64,000 nt of DNA from the NCBI RefSeq assembly GCF_029761915.1, contig NZ_CP121695.1:62001-126000 (forward strand), written 5' to 3'. The notes under the pieces were generated by a model. The model saw only the letters and a list, made by a program, of their open reading frames with translations, did no database searches and had not been told where the DNA came from. Within the stretch, counting starts at the first letter, position 1, and each line of letters begins with the position of its first letter. This DNA comes from Bradyrhizobium sp. CB1650 (GTDB lineage: Bacteria; Pseudomonadota; Alphaproteobacteria; Rhizobiales; Xanthobacteraceae). The position numbers and the translations under genes were made by a program. Of the stretch, positions 24,072 to 33,652 are shown in pieces.

Positions 24072-24319
24072 CGGGCAATGCGATCGATCACGATTGAAAT
24101 CAGCCGAGCATCGTTCGTCGCGCCGCGCTTTTCAAGACTGATGGCGCCGCCAGCGTTGGTTACCCAGCGATCGACCTCCTCTCCGTTCAGGCCAGCGCCC
24201 GGCTTGATCAGAGAAACCATCACCCACCCCTGTTTCCAAGATTGCTCTGGCCGATATCTCACGACGAACGCAAATAGGCCATCGCGCCGACGCCCCGATC
24301 GGCGCGACGGGGCGATCAA
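24068..24319 (-). CDS. Possible small ORF coupled to the AraC regulator
   Basis: A frame of up to 83 codons whose TGA overlaps the regulator's ATG (TCAT on the plus strand at 24068 to 24071). The C-terminal 50 residues (MVSLIKPGAGLNGEEVDRWV onwards) look protein-like, and the N-terminal part less so; the true start may be the internal ATG at 24220. No function is recognised. It could be a leader ORF that couples translation to the regulator. Confidence 0.38.
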   Translation of the reverse strand: MIAPSRRSGRRRDGLFAFVVRYRPEQSWKQGWVMVSLIKPGAGLNGEEVDRWVTNAGGAISLEKRGATNDARLISIVIDRIAR

Positions 24320-24357
24320 ATCCTGTTACGATCGCCGCAACAAAGAAGGAGTCCACC

Positions 24358-25275
24358 ATGAGCTGGCAACCCTCCAACGATCCCGTGCTCGGCGATCCCC
24401 TGTCATGCGATGCGCTCGATCTCGTCATCGTGCCGCGCACCCGCGACCTCGGCGACGGATTCGAGGTGCGGCGCGCGCTGCCGCATGGCAAGCGGCAGAT
24501 GGTCGGCCCCTTCATCTTCTTTGACCATTTCGGCCCGGTACAGTTCGTCTCCGGCAAAGGCATGGACGTGCGGCCGCATCCGCACATCGGGCTCGCCACC
24601 GTCACCTATTTGTTCGATGGTGCGATCATGCATCGCGACAGCCAGGGCAACATCCAGGAGATCCAGCCCGGCGCGATGAATTTGATGACGGCCGGGCGCG
24701 GCATTGCGCATTCCGAGCGCACGCCGGATGCGCAGCGCGCATCGGGTCAGAAGATGCTGGGGCTGCAAAGCTGGATCGCACTGCCGGCCGGATCCGAGGA
24801 GATCGCGCCGTCGTTCCAGCACTACGCCGCCGGCGACCTGCCGATGATCTCGGAGCGTGATTTCACCGCCCGGGTGATCGCAGGCTCCTCGTTCGGCATC
24901 GCCTCGCCGGTGTCGATGGTCTCACCCTGGTTCTACACCGAGGTCACGGCCGCGGAAGGCGCGCGCGTGCCGCTCGACCCCGACCATGAAGAGCGCGCGA
25001 TCTATCTCGTCGACGGCGAGGTCGAGATCGCGGGCGAGCACTATGAAGGGCCGCGGCTGCTGATCTTCCGGCCCGGCGACCGCATCACGGTGAAGGCGCT
25101 CAAGGCCACGCGGATGATGTTTCTCGGCGGCGATGCGCTGGAGGGCCCGCGCCACATCTGGTGGAATTTCGTCTCCTCCAGCAAGGAGCGGATCGAGCAG
25201 GCCAAGCAGGATTGGAAAACCGGCCGCTTTGCGCAGGTTCCGCAGGAACATGAGTTCATTCCGCTGCCGGAATAG
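24358..25275 (+). CDS. Pirin-family protein
   Basis: A 305-residue double-cupin protein. The N-terminal cupin holds the metal-ligand pattern [17 protein letters not shown] with a later HRDS and the AGRGIAHSE segment, all typical of pirins. The C-terminal cupin contains [15 protein letters not shown]. Bacterial pirins include quercetin dioxygenases (YhaK/YhhW type) and regulators; the function here is not determined. The gene is divergent from the AraC-type regulator and stands upstream of purC, with about 60 bases between them. Confidence 0.92.
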   Translation: MSWQPSNDPVLGDPLSCDALDLVIVPRTRDLGDGFEVRRALPHGKRQMVGPFIFFDHFGPVQFVSGKGMDVRPHPHIGLATVTYLFDGAIMHRDSQGNIQEIQPGAMNLMTAGRGIAHSERTPDAQRASGQKMLGLQSWIALPAGSEEIAPSFQHYAAGDLPMISERDFTARVIAGSSFGIASPVSMVSPWFYTEVTAAEGARVPLDPDHEERAIYLVDGEVEIAGEHYEGPRLLIFRPGDRITVKALKATRMMFLGGDALEGPRHIWWNFVSSSKERIEQAKQDWKTGRFAQVPQEHEFIPLPE

Positions 25276-25337
25276 GCTATCCCCGCTTTCAGCCGCGCCG
25301 TCCGGTGCGGCTGGATTTTTTGCCTGAAGGCCCGCTG

Positions 25338-26252
25338 ATGACCACCATGCTCAGTAGCGACCTGCCCCTGCCCAAGATCGGGCGCGGCAAGGTGCGCGAT
25401 ATCTACGCCGTCGACGAGGACCGCCTGCTGCTCGTCACCACCGACCGCATCAGTGCCTTCGACGTCGTGATGGGCGAGACCATCCCGATGAAGGGCGCGG
25501 TGCTGACCCAGATCAGCGCGTTCTGGTTCAGGGAGCTCGAGGGCGTGGTGCCGCATCACATGATCAGCGCCGACACCGACGAGATCATCGCCACTGTTCC
25601 GGCCTTGGCGCCGCACCGCGCCGACATCCACGGCCGCGCCATGCTGTCCCGCCGCACCACCGTATTCCCGATCGAATGCGTGATCCGCGGCTATCTCTCC
25701 GGCTCGGCCTGGAAGGAATATGCTGGGTCCGGCACGCTCGCGGGCGAGAAGCTGAAGGCCGGCCTCGTCGAGAGCGAGAAGCTCGATCCTGCGATCTTCA
25801 GCCCGGCGACCAAGGCCGAGACCGGCCATGACGAGAACATCACGATCGCGCGGATGCGCGAGGTCGTCGGCGACGAGGTCGCCCATACGCTCGAGAGCAT
25901 GACGCGCGCGGTCTACACGCTCGGCGAGGAGCTGGCGCGCGAGCAGGGCATCATCATCGCGGACACCAAGTTCGAATTTGGCCGCGACAAGGACGGCCGC
26001 ATCATCCTGATCGACGAGGTGATGACGCCGGACTCCTCGCGCTTCTGGGCGGCCAGTGCCTACAAGCCCGGCCAACCGCAGGCGAGCTTCGACAAGCAGC
26101 CCTTGCGCGACTATCTCGACGCCGAACGCCGCGCCGGCCGCTGGAACGGCGACGCCCCGCCACCTCCGCTGCCGGCAAGCGTGGTGGACGCGACCAGCAA
26201 GCGCTATCTGGAAGCGTATCGGCGGGTGACGGGGAAAGAGCTGAAGATTTAG
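25338..26252 (+). CDS. purC: Phosphoribosylaminoimidazole-succinocarboxamide synthase
   Basis: A 304-residue SAICAR synthetase of the longer type. It condenses CAIR with aspartate using ATP in purine biosynthesis. Visible family motifs are GRGKVRDIY (nucleotide loop), [29 protein letters not shown] and [14 protein letters not shown]. The ATG at 25338 has GAAGG eight bases upstream; the frame is open 33 bases further. No other pur gene lies nearby. Genomes of this group may carry a second, shorter PurC, which the window cannot show. Confidence 0.95.
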   Translation: MTTMLSSDLPLPKIGRGKVRDIYAVDEDRLLLVTTDRISAFDVVMGETIPMKGAVLTQISAFWFRELEGVVPHHMISADTDEIIATVPALAPHRADIHGRAMLSRRTTVFPIECVIRGYLSGSAWKEYAGSGTLAGEKLKAGLVESEKLDPAIFSPATKAETGHDENITIARMREVVGDEVAHTLESMTRAVYTLGEELAREQGIIIADTKFEFGRDKDGRIILIDEVMTPDSSRFWAASAYKPGQPQASFDKQPLRDYLDAERRAGRWNGDAPPPPLPASVVDATSKRYLEAYRRVTGKELKI

Positions 26253-26334
26253 CTCTGTTGCAGCCTCCAGCTCCGTCATTGCCGGCGAGAGACGCCAATG
26301 CAAAACTCCCTGCAAAACATCAGGGAGAGCGTCC

Positions 26335-27162
26335 ATGTCTCACGCCGGTATGTCCGAACCCAACGCCGTGCTGATCGAGCGCGATGGCCCCGTTACCATT
26401 ATCTCCATCAACCGGCCGCATTGCCGCAACGCGGTTGACGGCGCGACTGCCCGCAAGCTTTACGACGCATTCCTCGCCTTCGACGCCGATACCGCGGCAT
26501 CGGTCGCGGTTTTCACCGGCACGCAGGGTCATTTTTGCGCAGGCGCGGACCTGAAGGCGGTTGCGAAGGGCGATCGCGAGAAGATGCGCGAGATCGGCGG
26601 GCATGGGACCATCGCGCCGATGGGGCCGAGCCGCTTGCGACTCTCCAAGCCGGTGATCGCAGCGGTCGAAGGCTATGCGGTCGCGGGCGGCATGGAGCTC
26701 GCACTGTTCGCCGACATGCGCGTGGTCGCGGAGGATGCGACCTTCGGCATCTTCTGCCGCCGCTTCGGCGTGCCGCTGATCGATCTCGGCACCATCCGCC
26801 TGCCGCGGATGATAGGCCATTCACATGCCATGGACCTCATCCTCACGGGTCGTCCGGTCGGCGGTGCGGAGGCGTTGCGCATGGGCCTTGCCAACCGTCT
26901 CGTGCCGACAGGTGAGGCCCGCGCGCATGCGATCGAGCTTGCCAGGGAGATCGCGCGCTTCCCGCAGACATGCCTGCGCGCAGACCGACTTTCTGCGCTC
27001 CAGCAATGGGATATGGCGGAAGAAGAGGCGGTCAAGAACGAGATGCGCGGCGGCCTGAACGTCATCGCCTCCGGCGAGACGCTGTCGGGCGCGGCCCGCT
27101 TCGCATCCGGCGCGGGACGCCACGGCGCGTTCGGTGCGGAGGTCTCTGGCCCTGGCGACTGA
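26335..27162 (+). CDS. Enoyl-CoA hydratase/isomerase family protein
   Basis: A 275-residue crotonase-fold protein. The oxyanion-hole regions FCAGADLKAV (about residues 63 to 72) and AVEGYAVAGGMELALFADMR (about 112 to 131) are intact. The usual catalytic Glu of the second position is not clearly placed: the region reads GIFCRRFGVPLIDLGTIRLP. The reaction could be hydration, isomerisation or another crotonase chemistry. A good GGGAGAG binding site precedes the ATG. It is convergent with the aldehyde dehydrogenase gene. Confidence 0.88.
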   Translation: MSHAGMSEPNAVLIERDGPVTIISINRPHCRNAVDGATARKLYDAFLAFDADTAASVAVFTGTQGHFCAGADLKAVAKGDREKMREIGGHGTIAPMGPSRLRLSKPVIAAVEGYAVAGGMELALFADMRVVAEDATFGIFCRRFGVPLIDLGTIRLPRMIGHSHAMDLILTGRPVGGAEALRMGLANRLVPTGEARAHAIELAREIARFPQTCLRADRLSALQQWDMAEEEAVKNEMRGGLNVIASGETLSGAARFASGAGRHGAFGAEVSGPGD

Positions 27163-27196
27163 ACAAAACTCGCCATCGCCGGCAAATGGCGCGGCC

Positions 27197-28690
27197 CTAC
27201 ACCCCCGCCATCATCACGTATTTGATCTCGACATATTCTTCCATGCCGTGATGCGAGCCTTCGCGTCCCAGGCCGCTCTCCTTGACGCCGCCGAAGGGCG
27301 CGACCTCCGTGGTGATCAGGCCGGTGTTGACGCCGACCATGCCGGATTCCAGCGCCTCGGCGACGCGCCAGACGCGGCCGAGATCACGGGAATAGAAGTA
27401 GGAGGCGAGCCCGAACGGCGAGGCGTTGCACATCGCGATGACGTCAGCCTCGTCCTTGAAGCGGATCACCGGCGCGAGCGGGCCGAAAGTCTCCTCCTGC
27501 GACACCAGCGAGTCCGGCTTGACTTCGGCAAGCACCGTCGGTTCGAAGAACGAGCGCCCGAGCGCATGGCGCTTGCCGCCGGTGACGACCTTGGCGCCGC
27601 GCTTCACCGCGTCCGCAATGTGGCGCTCGACCTTGTCGATCGCTTCCATGTTGATCAGCGGGCCCTGCGTGACGCCGCTCTCGGTGCCGTCGCCGATCTT
27701 CATCGCCGCAACCTTCTTCGACAGCTTCTGCACGAATTCGTCGTAGATCTTGTCCTGGGCGTAGAGGCGGTTGGCGCAGACGCAGGTCTGGCCCATGTTG
27801 CGGTATTTCGACACGATCGCGCCCTCGATCGCAGCGTCGATATCGGCGTCGTCGAACACCACGAACGGCGCGTTGCCGCCGAGCTCGAGGCCGAGCTTCT
27901 TCACGCCGACGGAGGCTTGTTGATAAAGAATCTTGCCGACCTCGGTCGAGCCGGTGAAGCCGACGAAACGCACGGCGGGATGCTCACACAGCACCTTGCC
28001 GATCGCCGACGAATTGCCGGTGATGATGTTGAACACGCCCTTCGGCACGCCGGCCTTTTCGGCGAGCGCGACCAGCGCGAGCGCCGTCAGCGGCGTTTCA
28101 TTTGCGGGCTTCAGCACCACGGTGCAGCCGGCCGCGAGCGCAGGCGAGACCTTGCGCGTGATCATGGAGCAGGGAAAGTTCCACGGCGTAATCGCGCCGC
28201 AGACGCCGATAGGCTGCTTGATCGCAAGCAGGCGCGCATCGGGGCGCTGCGTCGGGATGGTCTCGCCATAGACGCGGCGTGCTTCCTCCGCGAAGAATTC
28301 GACATAGGCGCCACCAATATCGACCTCGCCGAGCGCCTCGGTCAGCGGCTTGCCCTGTTCCGAGGTGAGGATCAGTGCCAGATCTTCGCGATTGGCCGCA
28401 ATCAATTCGAACCATTTGCGCAAGATATTGGAGCGCTGTTTTGCCGTCAGCTTGGCCCAGGCCGGAAACGCTCGCTCGGCGGCTTCCACCGCCTGCGTGG
28501 TCTCCGTCGTGCTCATAACCGGGATTTTGGCGAGCTCGACGCCGTTCGCCGGATTGGTCACCGGCCGCGACGGCGAGCCGACCCAGGCGCCGTCGATGTA
28601 GCAGGCCTGCTTCAGGAGCGAGGGGTCCTTCAACCGGTCGCGCAGGGTGGAGGTGGCTTGCGAGGCGCGTGCGGCGGCGGTCGGGGTCAT
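27197..28690 (-). CDS. gabD: NAD(P)-dependent succinate-semialdehyde dehydrogenase-type enzyme
   Basis: A 497-residue aldehyde dehydrogenase. ITPWNFP, FTGSTEVGK (cofactor loop), LELGGNAPFVVFDDAD with the general-base Glu, and GQTCVCANR with the nucleophile Cys are all intact. The closest fit by motif set (FGGVKESGLGREGS, EEYVEIKYV) is GabD, which oxidises succinate semialdehyde to succinate. The ATG at 28690 has AAGGAG eight bases upstream and is preferred to the 26-residue longer form. No gabT is adjacent, so the semialdehyde source is unclear. Confidence 0.9.
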   Translation of the reverse strand: MTPTAAARASQATSTLRDRLKDPSLLKQACYIDGAWVGSPSRPVTNPANGVELAKIPVMSTTETTQAVEAAERAFPAWAKLTAKQRSNILRKWFELIAANREDLALILTSEQGKPLTEALGEVDIGGAYVEFFAEEARRVYGETIPTQRPDARLLAIKQPIGVCGAITPWNFPCSMITRKVSPALAAGCTVVLKPANETPLTALALVALAEKAGVPKGVFNIITGNSSAIGKVLCEHPAVRFVGFTGSTEVGKILYQQASVGVKKLGLELGGNAPFVVFDDADIDAAIEGAIVSKYRNMGQTCVCANRLYAQDKIYDEFVQKLSKKVAAMKIGDGTESGVTQGPLINMEAIDKVERHIADAVKRGAKVVTGGKRHALGRSFFEPTVLAEVKPDSLVSQEETFGPLAPVIRFKDEADVIAMCNASPFGLASYFYSRDLGRVWRVAEALESGMVGVNTGLITTEVAPFGGVKESGLGREGSHHGMEEYVEIKYVMMAGV

Positions 28691-28800
28691 GGCGTTGCTC
28701 CTTGGGACGATCGGATCGGCCCGGAATATAGGGAGAGGCGGCGCGCAATGCACCGTCCGGCAACGCACATCTGCTTGGAACTAAATCGGGGGCGGCGCGG

Positions 28801-29121
28801 CTAGGCCGCGCCGCTCATATAGGTCTCGCGCCGGCCGACCATGCGCTCGGCCGCAGCCTTGGCGTCGGCCTTGGACGAGGTGGCGCAGGTCCGGTACTCG
28901 AGATGGGGAACGTCGGAGGTGTCGCGGCGACCGAACCAGGATTTTGAGCCGACCGGCAGCAGGGCGAGCGCCTGTGCAAGATTGTCGACCGCGCCGAAGG
29001 AGTAGAGCGCACCGGTACCGGCGATCCGGACCTCGTAAATGCCTGGCGAAATCGGTGCCTCCAAATTCTCGCCCCGTCCGGGACGGGGATATCGCTTCCA
29101 TTCACTCCAGGTCGAAATCAT
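28801..29121 (-). CDS. Hypothetical protein
   Basis: A 106-residue protein with ISPGIYEVRIAGTGALYSFG in the middle and SWFGRRDTSDVPHLEYRTCA after it, then an alanine-rich helix. The GIYEVR start and later LEYRTC recall GIY-YIG-like small proteins, but the catalytic Arg and Glu of that fold cannot be placed with confidence. GAGGGG lies seven bases before the ATG. It stands downstream of nothing obvious on its strand. Confidence 0.68.
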   Translation of the reverse strand: MISTWSEWKRYPRPGRGENLEAPISPGIYEVRIAGTGALYSFGAVDNLAQALALLPVGSKSWFGRRDTSDVPHLEYRTCATSSKADAKAAAERMVGRRETYMSGAA

Positions 29122-29468
29122 CTAAAATCCCCTCGCGGCCCATACGCCGCCAAAATTTGCATCAAGTCTTAACTTCGGCCGCATCGGTCCGGCCCAGAGC
29201 CGAACGTCGCAGCGCACAAAATGTTTCAAGCGCTTCGAAACTCTCGAAACATATCGCCTGGCCCCCTCTGGGGTCACGGCGAAGTGCGGCCATCCACCGC
29301 AGATAGTGTCGACGTGTTGCAGTTCAGTCGCTTTGTCGTCCTGCGCAGGGCGACTGTCGTCAAGTCACGACATCGCGACCGTGCGTTAAGGTTGACGCGC
29401 TTGTCGCGCGCGACCTGCAGGAGGACAATCGCTCACTTCCAGCATTAATCAAACCGGAGGAAACGCGT
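29122..29468. other. Gene-free divergent intergenic region
   Basis: About 350 bases between the minus-strand hypothetical gene and the plus-strand serine hydrolase. A GACTGTCGTCAAGTCACGAC stretch with short internal symmetry is present, but no clear promoter pair, repeat family or small gene was recognised. Confidence 0.5.
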
Positions 29469-30656
29469 ATGCAAAGCCAGATCGATCAGGTTCTGCGCCA
29501 GAAGAGCGACGCCAAGGAGATTCCCGGTGTCGTCGCCATCGCCGCGAGCGGTAACGACGTGCTCTATCAGGGCGCGTTCGGCAAGCGCGATTTGTCCAAG
29601 CCCGACGCTATGACGCTCGACAGCGTGTTCTGGATTGCGTCGATGACGAAGGCGATCACGGCTGCCGGCGCGATGCAACTGGTCGAGCAGGGCAAGCTGT
29701 CGCTCGACGAGCCGATCGGAAAGTTGCTGCCCGATCTCGCCAATCCGCAAGTGCTCGAAGGCTTTGACGCCAACGGCGAGCCGAAGCTGCGGCCGGCGAA
29801 GGGAGCGATCACGCTGCGCCAGCTCATGACCCACACCGCCGGCTTCTGCTACAACGTGTGGAATGGCGACTGCGCGCAATACCTGGAGAAGACCGGAACC
29901 CCGAACATCTTCTCCTGCCTGAACGTCGCGCTGAAGACGCCGATCATGTCCGATCCCGGCACACGCTGGGAATATGGCATCAACATCGACTTCGTCGGCA
30001 AGGCCGTGGAAGCCGCGAGCGGCAAGCGTCTCGATGCCTACTTGCGCGACCACATGTTCGCGCCGCTCGGCATGCACGACACCGGATTCAAGATCACCGA
30101 CGACATGCGCCAGCGGCTGGTCGCCACGCATGCACGCGGCGAGGATGGATCGCTGGCGCCGATCCCGTTCGAGATCGAACAAAATCCTGAATTCCACATG
30201 GGCGGCGGCGGCCTCTACAGCACTGCCGGCGACTACATCAAGTTCACCCAGATGATCCTCAACAAGGGCCGCGGCAACGGCAACCAGGTGCTGGAGCCCG
30301 AAACGGTCGCGCTGATGGCCCAGAATCACATCGGCGATCTCACCATCGGCAAGATGACGACGGTGGCGCCCATGTACACCAACGACGTCGATCTCTTCCC
30401 CGACATCGTGAAGAAGTGGGGGCTCTCCTTCCTGATCAACACCGCCAAGACGGCCGAGGGGCGCAGCGCCGGCAGCCTCGCCTGGGCTGGTCTCGCCAAC
30501 ACCTATTTCTGGATCGACCCCGCGCGCGATGTTTCCGGCGTGATCCTGATGCAGGTGTTGCCATTCGTCGACGCCAAGTGCCTCGAGGCCTTCGCCGGCT
30601 TCGAAAGCGGCGTGTATGCCGGGCTCGATGTGGGAAGCGGGCAGCGGGCGGCGTAA
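29469..30656 (+). CDS. Beta-lactamase-fold serine hydrolase (class C / EstB-like)
   Basis: A 395-residue protein without a signal peptide, so probably cytoplasmic. The nucleophile motif SMTK lies in WIASMTKAITAAGAMQLV, and the Y-x-N motif is YGIN (WEYGINIDFVGKA). A late GGGGLYSTAGDY segment is typical of the EstB/LovD branch. Such enzymes are mostly esterases or transesterases rather than beta-lactamases. A GGAGGAAACGCGT binding site precedes the ATG. It is unrelated in detail to the other serine hydrolase in this window. Confidence 0.9.
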   Translation: MQSQIDQVLRQKSDAKEIPGVVAIAASGNDVLYQGAFGKRDLSKPDAMTLDSVFWIASMTKAITAAGAMQLVEQGKLSLDEPIGKLLPDLANPQVLEGFDANGEPKLRPAKGAITLRQLMTHTAGFCYNVWNGDCAQYLEKTGTPNIFSCLNVALKTPIMSDPGTRWEYGINIDFVGKAVEAASGKRLDAYLRDHMFAPLGMHDTGFKITDDMRQRLVATHARGEDGSLAPIPFEIEQNPEFHMGGGGLYSTAGDYIKFTQMILNKGRGNGNQVLEPETVALMAQNHIGDLTIGKMTTVAPMYTNDVDLFPDIVKKWGLSFLINTAKTAEGRSAGSLAWAGLANTYFWIDPARDVSGVILMQVLPFVDAKCLEAFAGFESGVYAGLDVGSGQRAA

Positions 30657-30680
30657 GGGAAGCGCACGATTCTCACCAAC

Positions 30681-30766
30681 GTCATGGCCGGGCTCGTCCC
30701 GGCCATCCACGTGCGATTGCGCAGTGGGAGAGACGTGGATGCCCGGGTCGAGCCCGGGCATGACGA
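30681..30766. repeat. Dispersed palindromic repeat
   Basis: Two nested palindromes, GTCATGGCCGGG..CCCGGCCAT and ATGCCCGGG..CCCGGGCATGAC, facing each other. The same family recurs at 36073 to 36152. Confidence 0.75.
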
Positions 30767-30797
30767 CTGAGTGTTTGGCGCGCATCTGCCGCCGCAC

Positions 30798-30877
30798 CGT
30801 CATTGCGAGCGCAGCGAAGCAATCCAGAATCTTTCCGCGGAGACGGACTGGATTGCTTCGCTGCGCTCGCAATGACG
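30798..30877. repeat. Perfect 30-base inverted repeat
   Basis: The arm beginning CGTCATTGCGAGCGCAGCGA (30798 to 30827) has an exact reverse complement at 30848 to 30877, separated by 20 bases. This could form a very stable hairpin between the convergent serine hydrolase and adenosine kinase genes. It belongs to a dispersed rhizobial repeat type. Confidence 0.85.
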
Positions 30878-30899
30878 GAGTGCGTGGACAGAGCTCGCG

Positions 30900-31901
30900 T
30901 TAAATCGTCAGCCCGCGCTGCTGGGCGAGCTCCTTCAGCGACACAAGCGGACGCGCGCCGATGTGCTGGATCACTTCGGCGGCGGCGAGCGCACCTAGCT
31001 GGCCGCACTGCTTGTAGGGCAGCTCGCGCGCGAGACCGAACAGGAAGCCGGCGGCGAAGAGATCGCCGGCGCCGGTGGTGTCGACGACTTGCGCGACCGG
31101 GAACGCCGGCGCGGCGACGACATCATCCGCTGATACCACCACGCAGCCCTTCTCGCTGCGCGTGACGACGCCGAGCTTGACGTCGTTGCGCAACTGCTTG
31201 AGCGCGGTGTCGAAGTCCGAGCTCATGTAGAGCGAGTGCAGCTCGGACTCGTTGGCGAATACGATATCGACCGTGCCGTTGCGCATCAGCGCCAGAAACT
31301 CGTCGCGATAGCGATCGACGCAGAACGAATCCGACAGCGTCAGCGCCACCTTGCGCTTTGCATCATGGGCGATCTTGGCCGCCTTGACGAAGGCATCCTT
31401 GGCGTTCTTGGGGTCCCACAGATATCCCTCGAGATACACGATGGCGGCAGCAGCGATCTCGGCCGGATCGATGTCGGTAGGCGACAGGTCCTGCGCCGCG
31501 CCGAGATAGGTGTTCATGGTGCGCTCGCCGTCACCGGTCACCAGGATGTAGGAGCAGCCAGTGGCGGGACCATCCGTCGCGGCCGGCGTGTTGAAGGCGA
31601 CGCCGGCGGCGCGGATGTCGTGCAGATAGAGATTGCCAATCTGATCGTCTTTGACCTTGCCGACATAGGCCGCGCGCGCCCCCAGGCTCCCCACGCCGAC
31701 GATGGTGTTGGCGGCCGAACCGCCCGAGACCTCGGTCGCCGGCCCCATGTCTTTGTAGATGGCGGCAGCCCGCGCCTCGTCGATCAGGGACATGCTGCCC
31801 TTGGTCATGCCGTGTCTGGCGAGGAAAGCTTCATCGGTCCTGACCAGCACGTCGAACAGCGCGTTGCCGATCCCCAAGACGTCATATTTCGCGTCAGCCA
31901 T
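30900..31901 (-). CDS. PfkB-family sugar kinase, adenosine kinase-like
   Basis: A 333-residue ribokinase-fold protein. GGSAANT at the substrate lid (about residues 60 to 66) and the PfkB signature DTTGAGDLFAAGFLFG with catalytic Asp (about residues 288 to 303) are intact. The overall form MADAKYDVLGIGNALFDVLV is typical of bacterial adenosine kinase-like proteins, which phosphorylate adenosine or a related nucleoside. An AGGA site lies nine bases before the ATG. It is divergent from murJ. Confidence 0.88.
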   Translation of the reverse strand: MADAKYDVLGIGNALFDVLVRTDEAFLARHGMTKGSMSLIDEARAAAIYKDMGPATEVSGGSAANTIVGVGSLGARAAYVGKVKDDQIGNLYLHDIRAAGVAFNTPAATDGPATGCSYILVTGDGERTMNTYLGAAQDLSPTDIDPAEIAAAAIVYLEGYLWDPKNAKDAFVKAAKIAHDAKRKVALTLSDSFCVDRYRDEFLALMRNGTVDIVFANESELHSLYMSSDFDTALKQLRNDVKLGVVTRSEKGCVVVSADDVVAAPAFPVAQVVDTTGAGDLFAAGFLFGLARELPYKQCGQLGALAAAEVIQHIGARPLVSLKELAQQRGLTI

Positions 31902-32026
31902 TCACTTTGATCCTGTTGCCCGATTGCGATCTTGCGGAAAATCCGCTTCCTGTTCGGTCGAAAATCCGGCTCGCGGCCTATCACGTTCGGCCCGGCGCGA
32001 GCAAGCAACGGTATTATGCAGGCCCA

Positions 32027-33586
32027 ATGATCCGCTCCTTCCTGACCGTCTCCACGGGAACACTGGCCTCGCGCCTCTTGGGCTTTGCGCGCGATTCCCT
32101 GATCGCAGCGCTGCTCGGCACCGGCGCGGTGGCCGATGCGTTCCTGGCGGCCTTCCAGCTCGTTAACGTGGTGCGCCGCCTGCTCAGCGAGGGCGCGCTC
32201 AATGCGGCCCTGATTCCGGCCTGGCTGGGCGTGCGAGACCGCGAGGGCGAAGAGGCCGCGGCCGCCTTCGCCGGACGCGTGCTCTGCACGGTCAGCGTGA
32301 CCCTGATCGCCGCCTCGCTTCTCATCGCAGCTCTGATGCCGCTGATCGTCACGATCATCGCGCCCGGCTTCCTCGGCAGCGCGACACGCGACCTCGCCGT
32401 TCAGAATGCGCGGCTGATGCTGCCTTATCTTGCCTTTGCCGGCCCCGTCACGGTGCTGATGGGGCTGCTCAACGCGCAAGGGCGCTTTGCGGTGACGGCG
32501 TTTTCGCCGCTGCTGTTCAACATCGCCTTGATCGCCGCGATCGCGGCACTCCTCGTCTGGCACGCCGAGGCGGGCTTCGCCGGGTGGGCGCTGGCGGCCA
32601 CTGTCGGCATCGCCGGCCTGTTGCAACTGATGATGCTGCTGTCGCAACGAAGCGCGCGGCTCGCAACGCCCTTGCGCGTGAGCTTCGATGAGGAGATGCG
32701 CGGCTTCTTCGCGAAAGCGATCCCCGGCATGATCGCAAGCTCGGGGCCGCAATGGCTGATGGTGGCCGGCGCCATCATCGCGTCCGCAACCCCGTCGGCC
32801 GTCTCATGGCTTTATTTCGCCAACCGCCTGGTCGAGCTGCCGCTCGGCATCGTCGGCGTCGCCATGGGCACGGTGCTGGTGCCCGAGCTGACGCGCGCGG
32901 TCGGCAGCGGCGACCGCCACGCGGTGGCGCATGCGGAATCGCGCGCGCTCGAACTCGCCGCCGGGCTCGCATTGCCGGCGACGCTCGGCCTGATCGTGCT
33001 GGCCGAACCGATCGTGCGGCTGCTGTTCGAGCATGGCGCCTTCGGCGCCGATGACGGCACGGCCACCGCGCACGCGCTGATGTGGCTGGCGCTGGGCCTT
33101 CCGGCGCATGTGCTGATCAAGGCACAGTCCCCCGCTTTCTATGCCCGCAGCGACACGATGACGCCCTTGCTGGCAACGGCCCGGGGGTTTCTGGTCGCAA
33201 TCGCGCTCGCGGTCCTGCTCGGTCACGTCTTCGGCGCGTCGGGGATTGCCGCGAGCGTCGCCGCCGGTGCCTGGAGCAGCGCGCTCTCCCTGCTGCGCAA
33301 AGGCACGACAGAATTCGGCTTCTCGGTCGACGCCGCCGCCCAAAAGCGGCTGCCGCGGATCGTGCTCGCCGCGCTCGTCATGGGCAGCCTGCTCTGGCTG
33401 ACCGCAGGGCTTGTGCGCGCCGACAGCCATGGCTTCATCAAGTTCGCGACGCTGGGCCTGCAGATCGCGGCGGGGATCGCCGTCTACGGCCTGCTCCTGC
33501 AATTCCTCGGCGTCACCTCCTGGCGTGAAGCGGTTAACGCCTTGACGCGGCCCTCATGCGCCTCAAATCCCGCGAATTACCCTTGA
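32027..33586 (+). CDS. murJ: Lipid II flippase MurJ
   Basis: A 519-residue polytopic membrane protein with about 14 hydrophobic segments. It begins with the family opening SFLTVSTGTLASRLLGFARD and has the conserved GALNAALIPAW and LLFEHGAFG regions. MurJ moves lipid-linked peptidoglycan precursors across the inner membrane. The ATG at 32027 was chosen because the family opening starts there; the longer frame from 31907 has no protein-like lead. trpS follows 66 bases later and may be co-transcribed. Confidence 0.93.
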   Translation: MIRSFLTVSTGTLASRLLGFARDSLIAALLGTGAVADAFLAAFQLVNVVRRLLSEGALNAALIPAWLGVRDREGEEAAAAFAGRVLCTVSVTLIAASLLIAALMPLIVTIIAPGFLGSATRDLAVQNARLMLPYLAFAGPVTVLMGLLNAQGRFAVTAFSPLLFNIALIAAIAALLVWHAEAGFAGWALAATVGIAGLLQLMMLLSQRSARLATPLRVSFDEEMRGFFAKAIPGMIASSGPQWLMVAGAIIASATPSAVSWLYFANRLVELPLGIVGVAMGTVLVPELTRAVGSGDRHAVAHAESRALELAAGLALPATLGLIVLAEPIVRLLFEHGAFGADDGTATAHALMWLALGLPAHVLIKAQSPAFYARSDTMTPLLATARGFLVAIALAVLLGHVFGASGIAASVAAGAWSSALSLLRKGTTEFGFSVDAAAQKRLPRIVLAALVMGSLLWLTAGLVRADSHGFIKFATLGLQIAAGIAVYGLLLQFLGVTSWREAVNALTRPSCASNPANYP

Positions 33587-33652
33587 CGGGGCAGCGCCGC
33601 TGTTGGAAACGACGGCCACTCTCCAAGGGAAGGCTTGCCAGGAAATCTAACC

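Noticed and set aside
27134..28804. A 556-codon plus-strand frame opposite gabD
   Set aside because: Antisense to a complete aldehyde dehydrogenase and without protein-like motifs.
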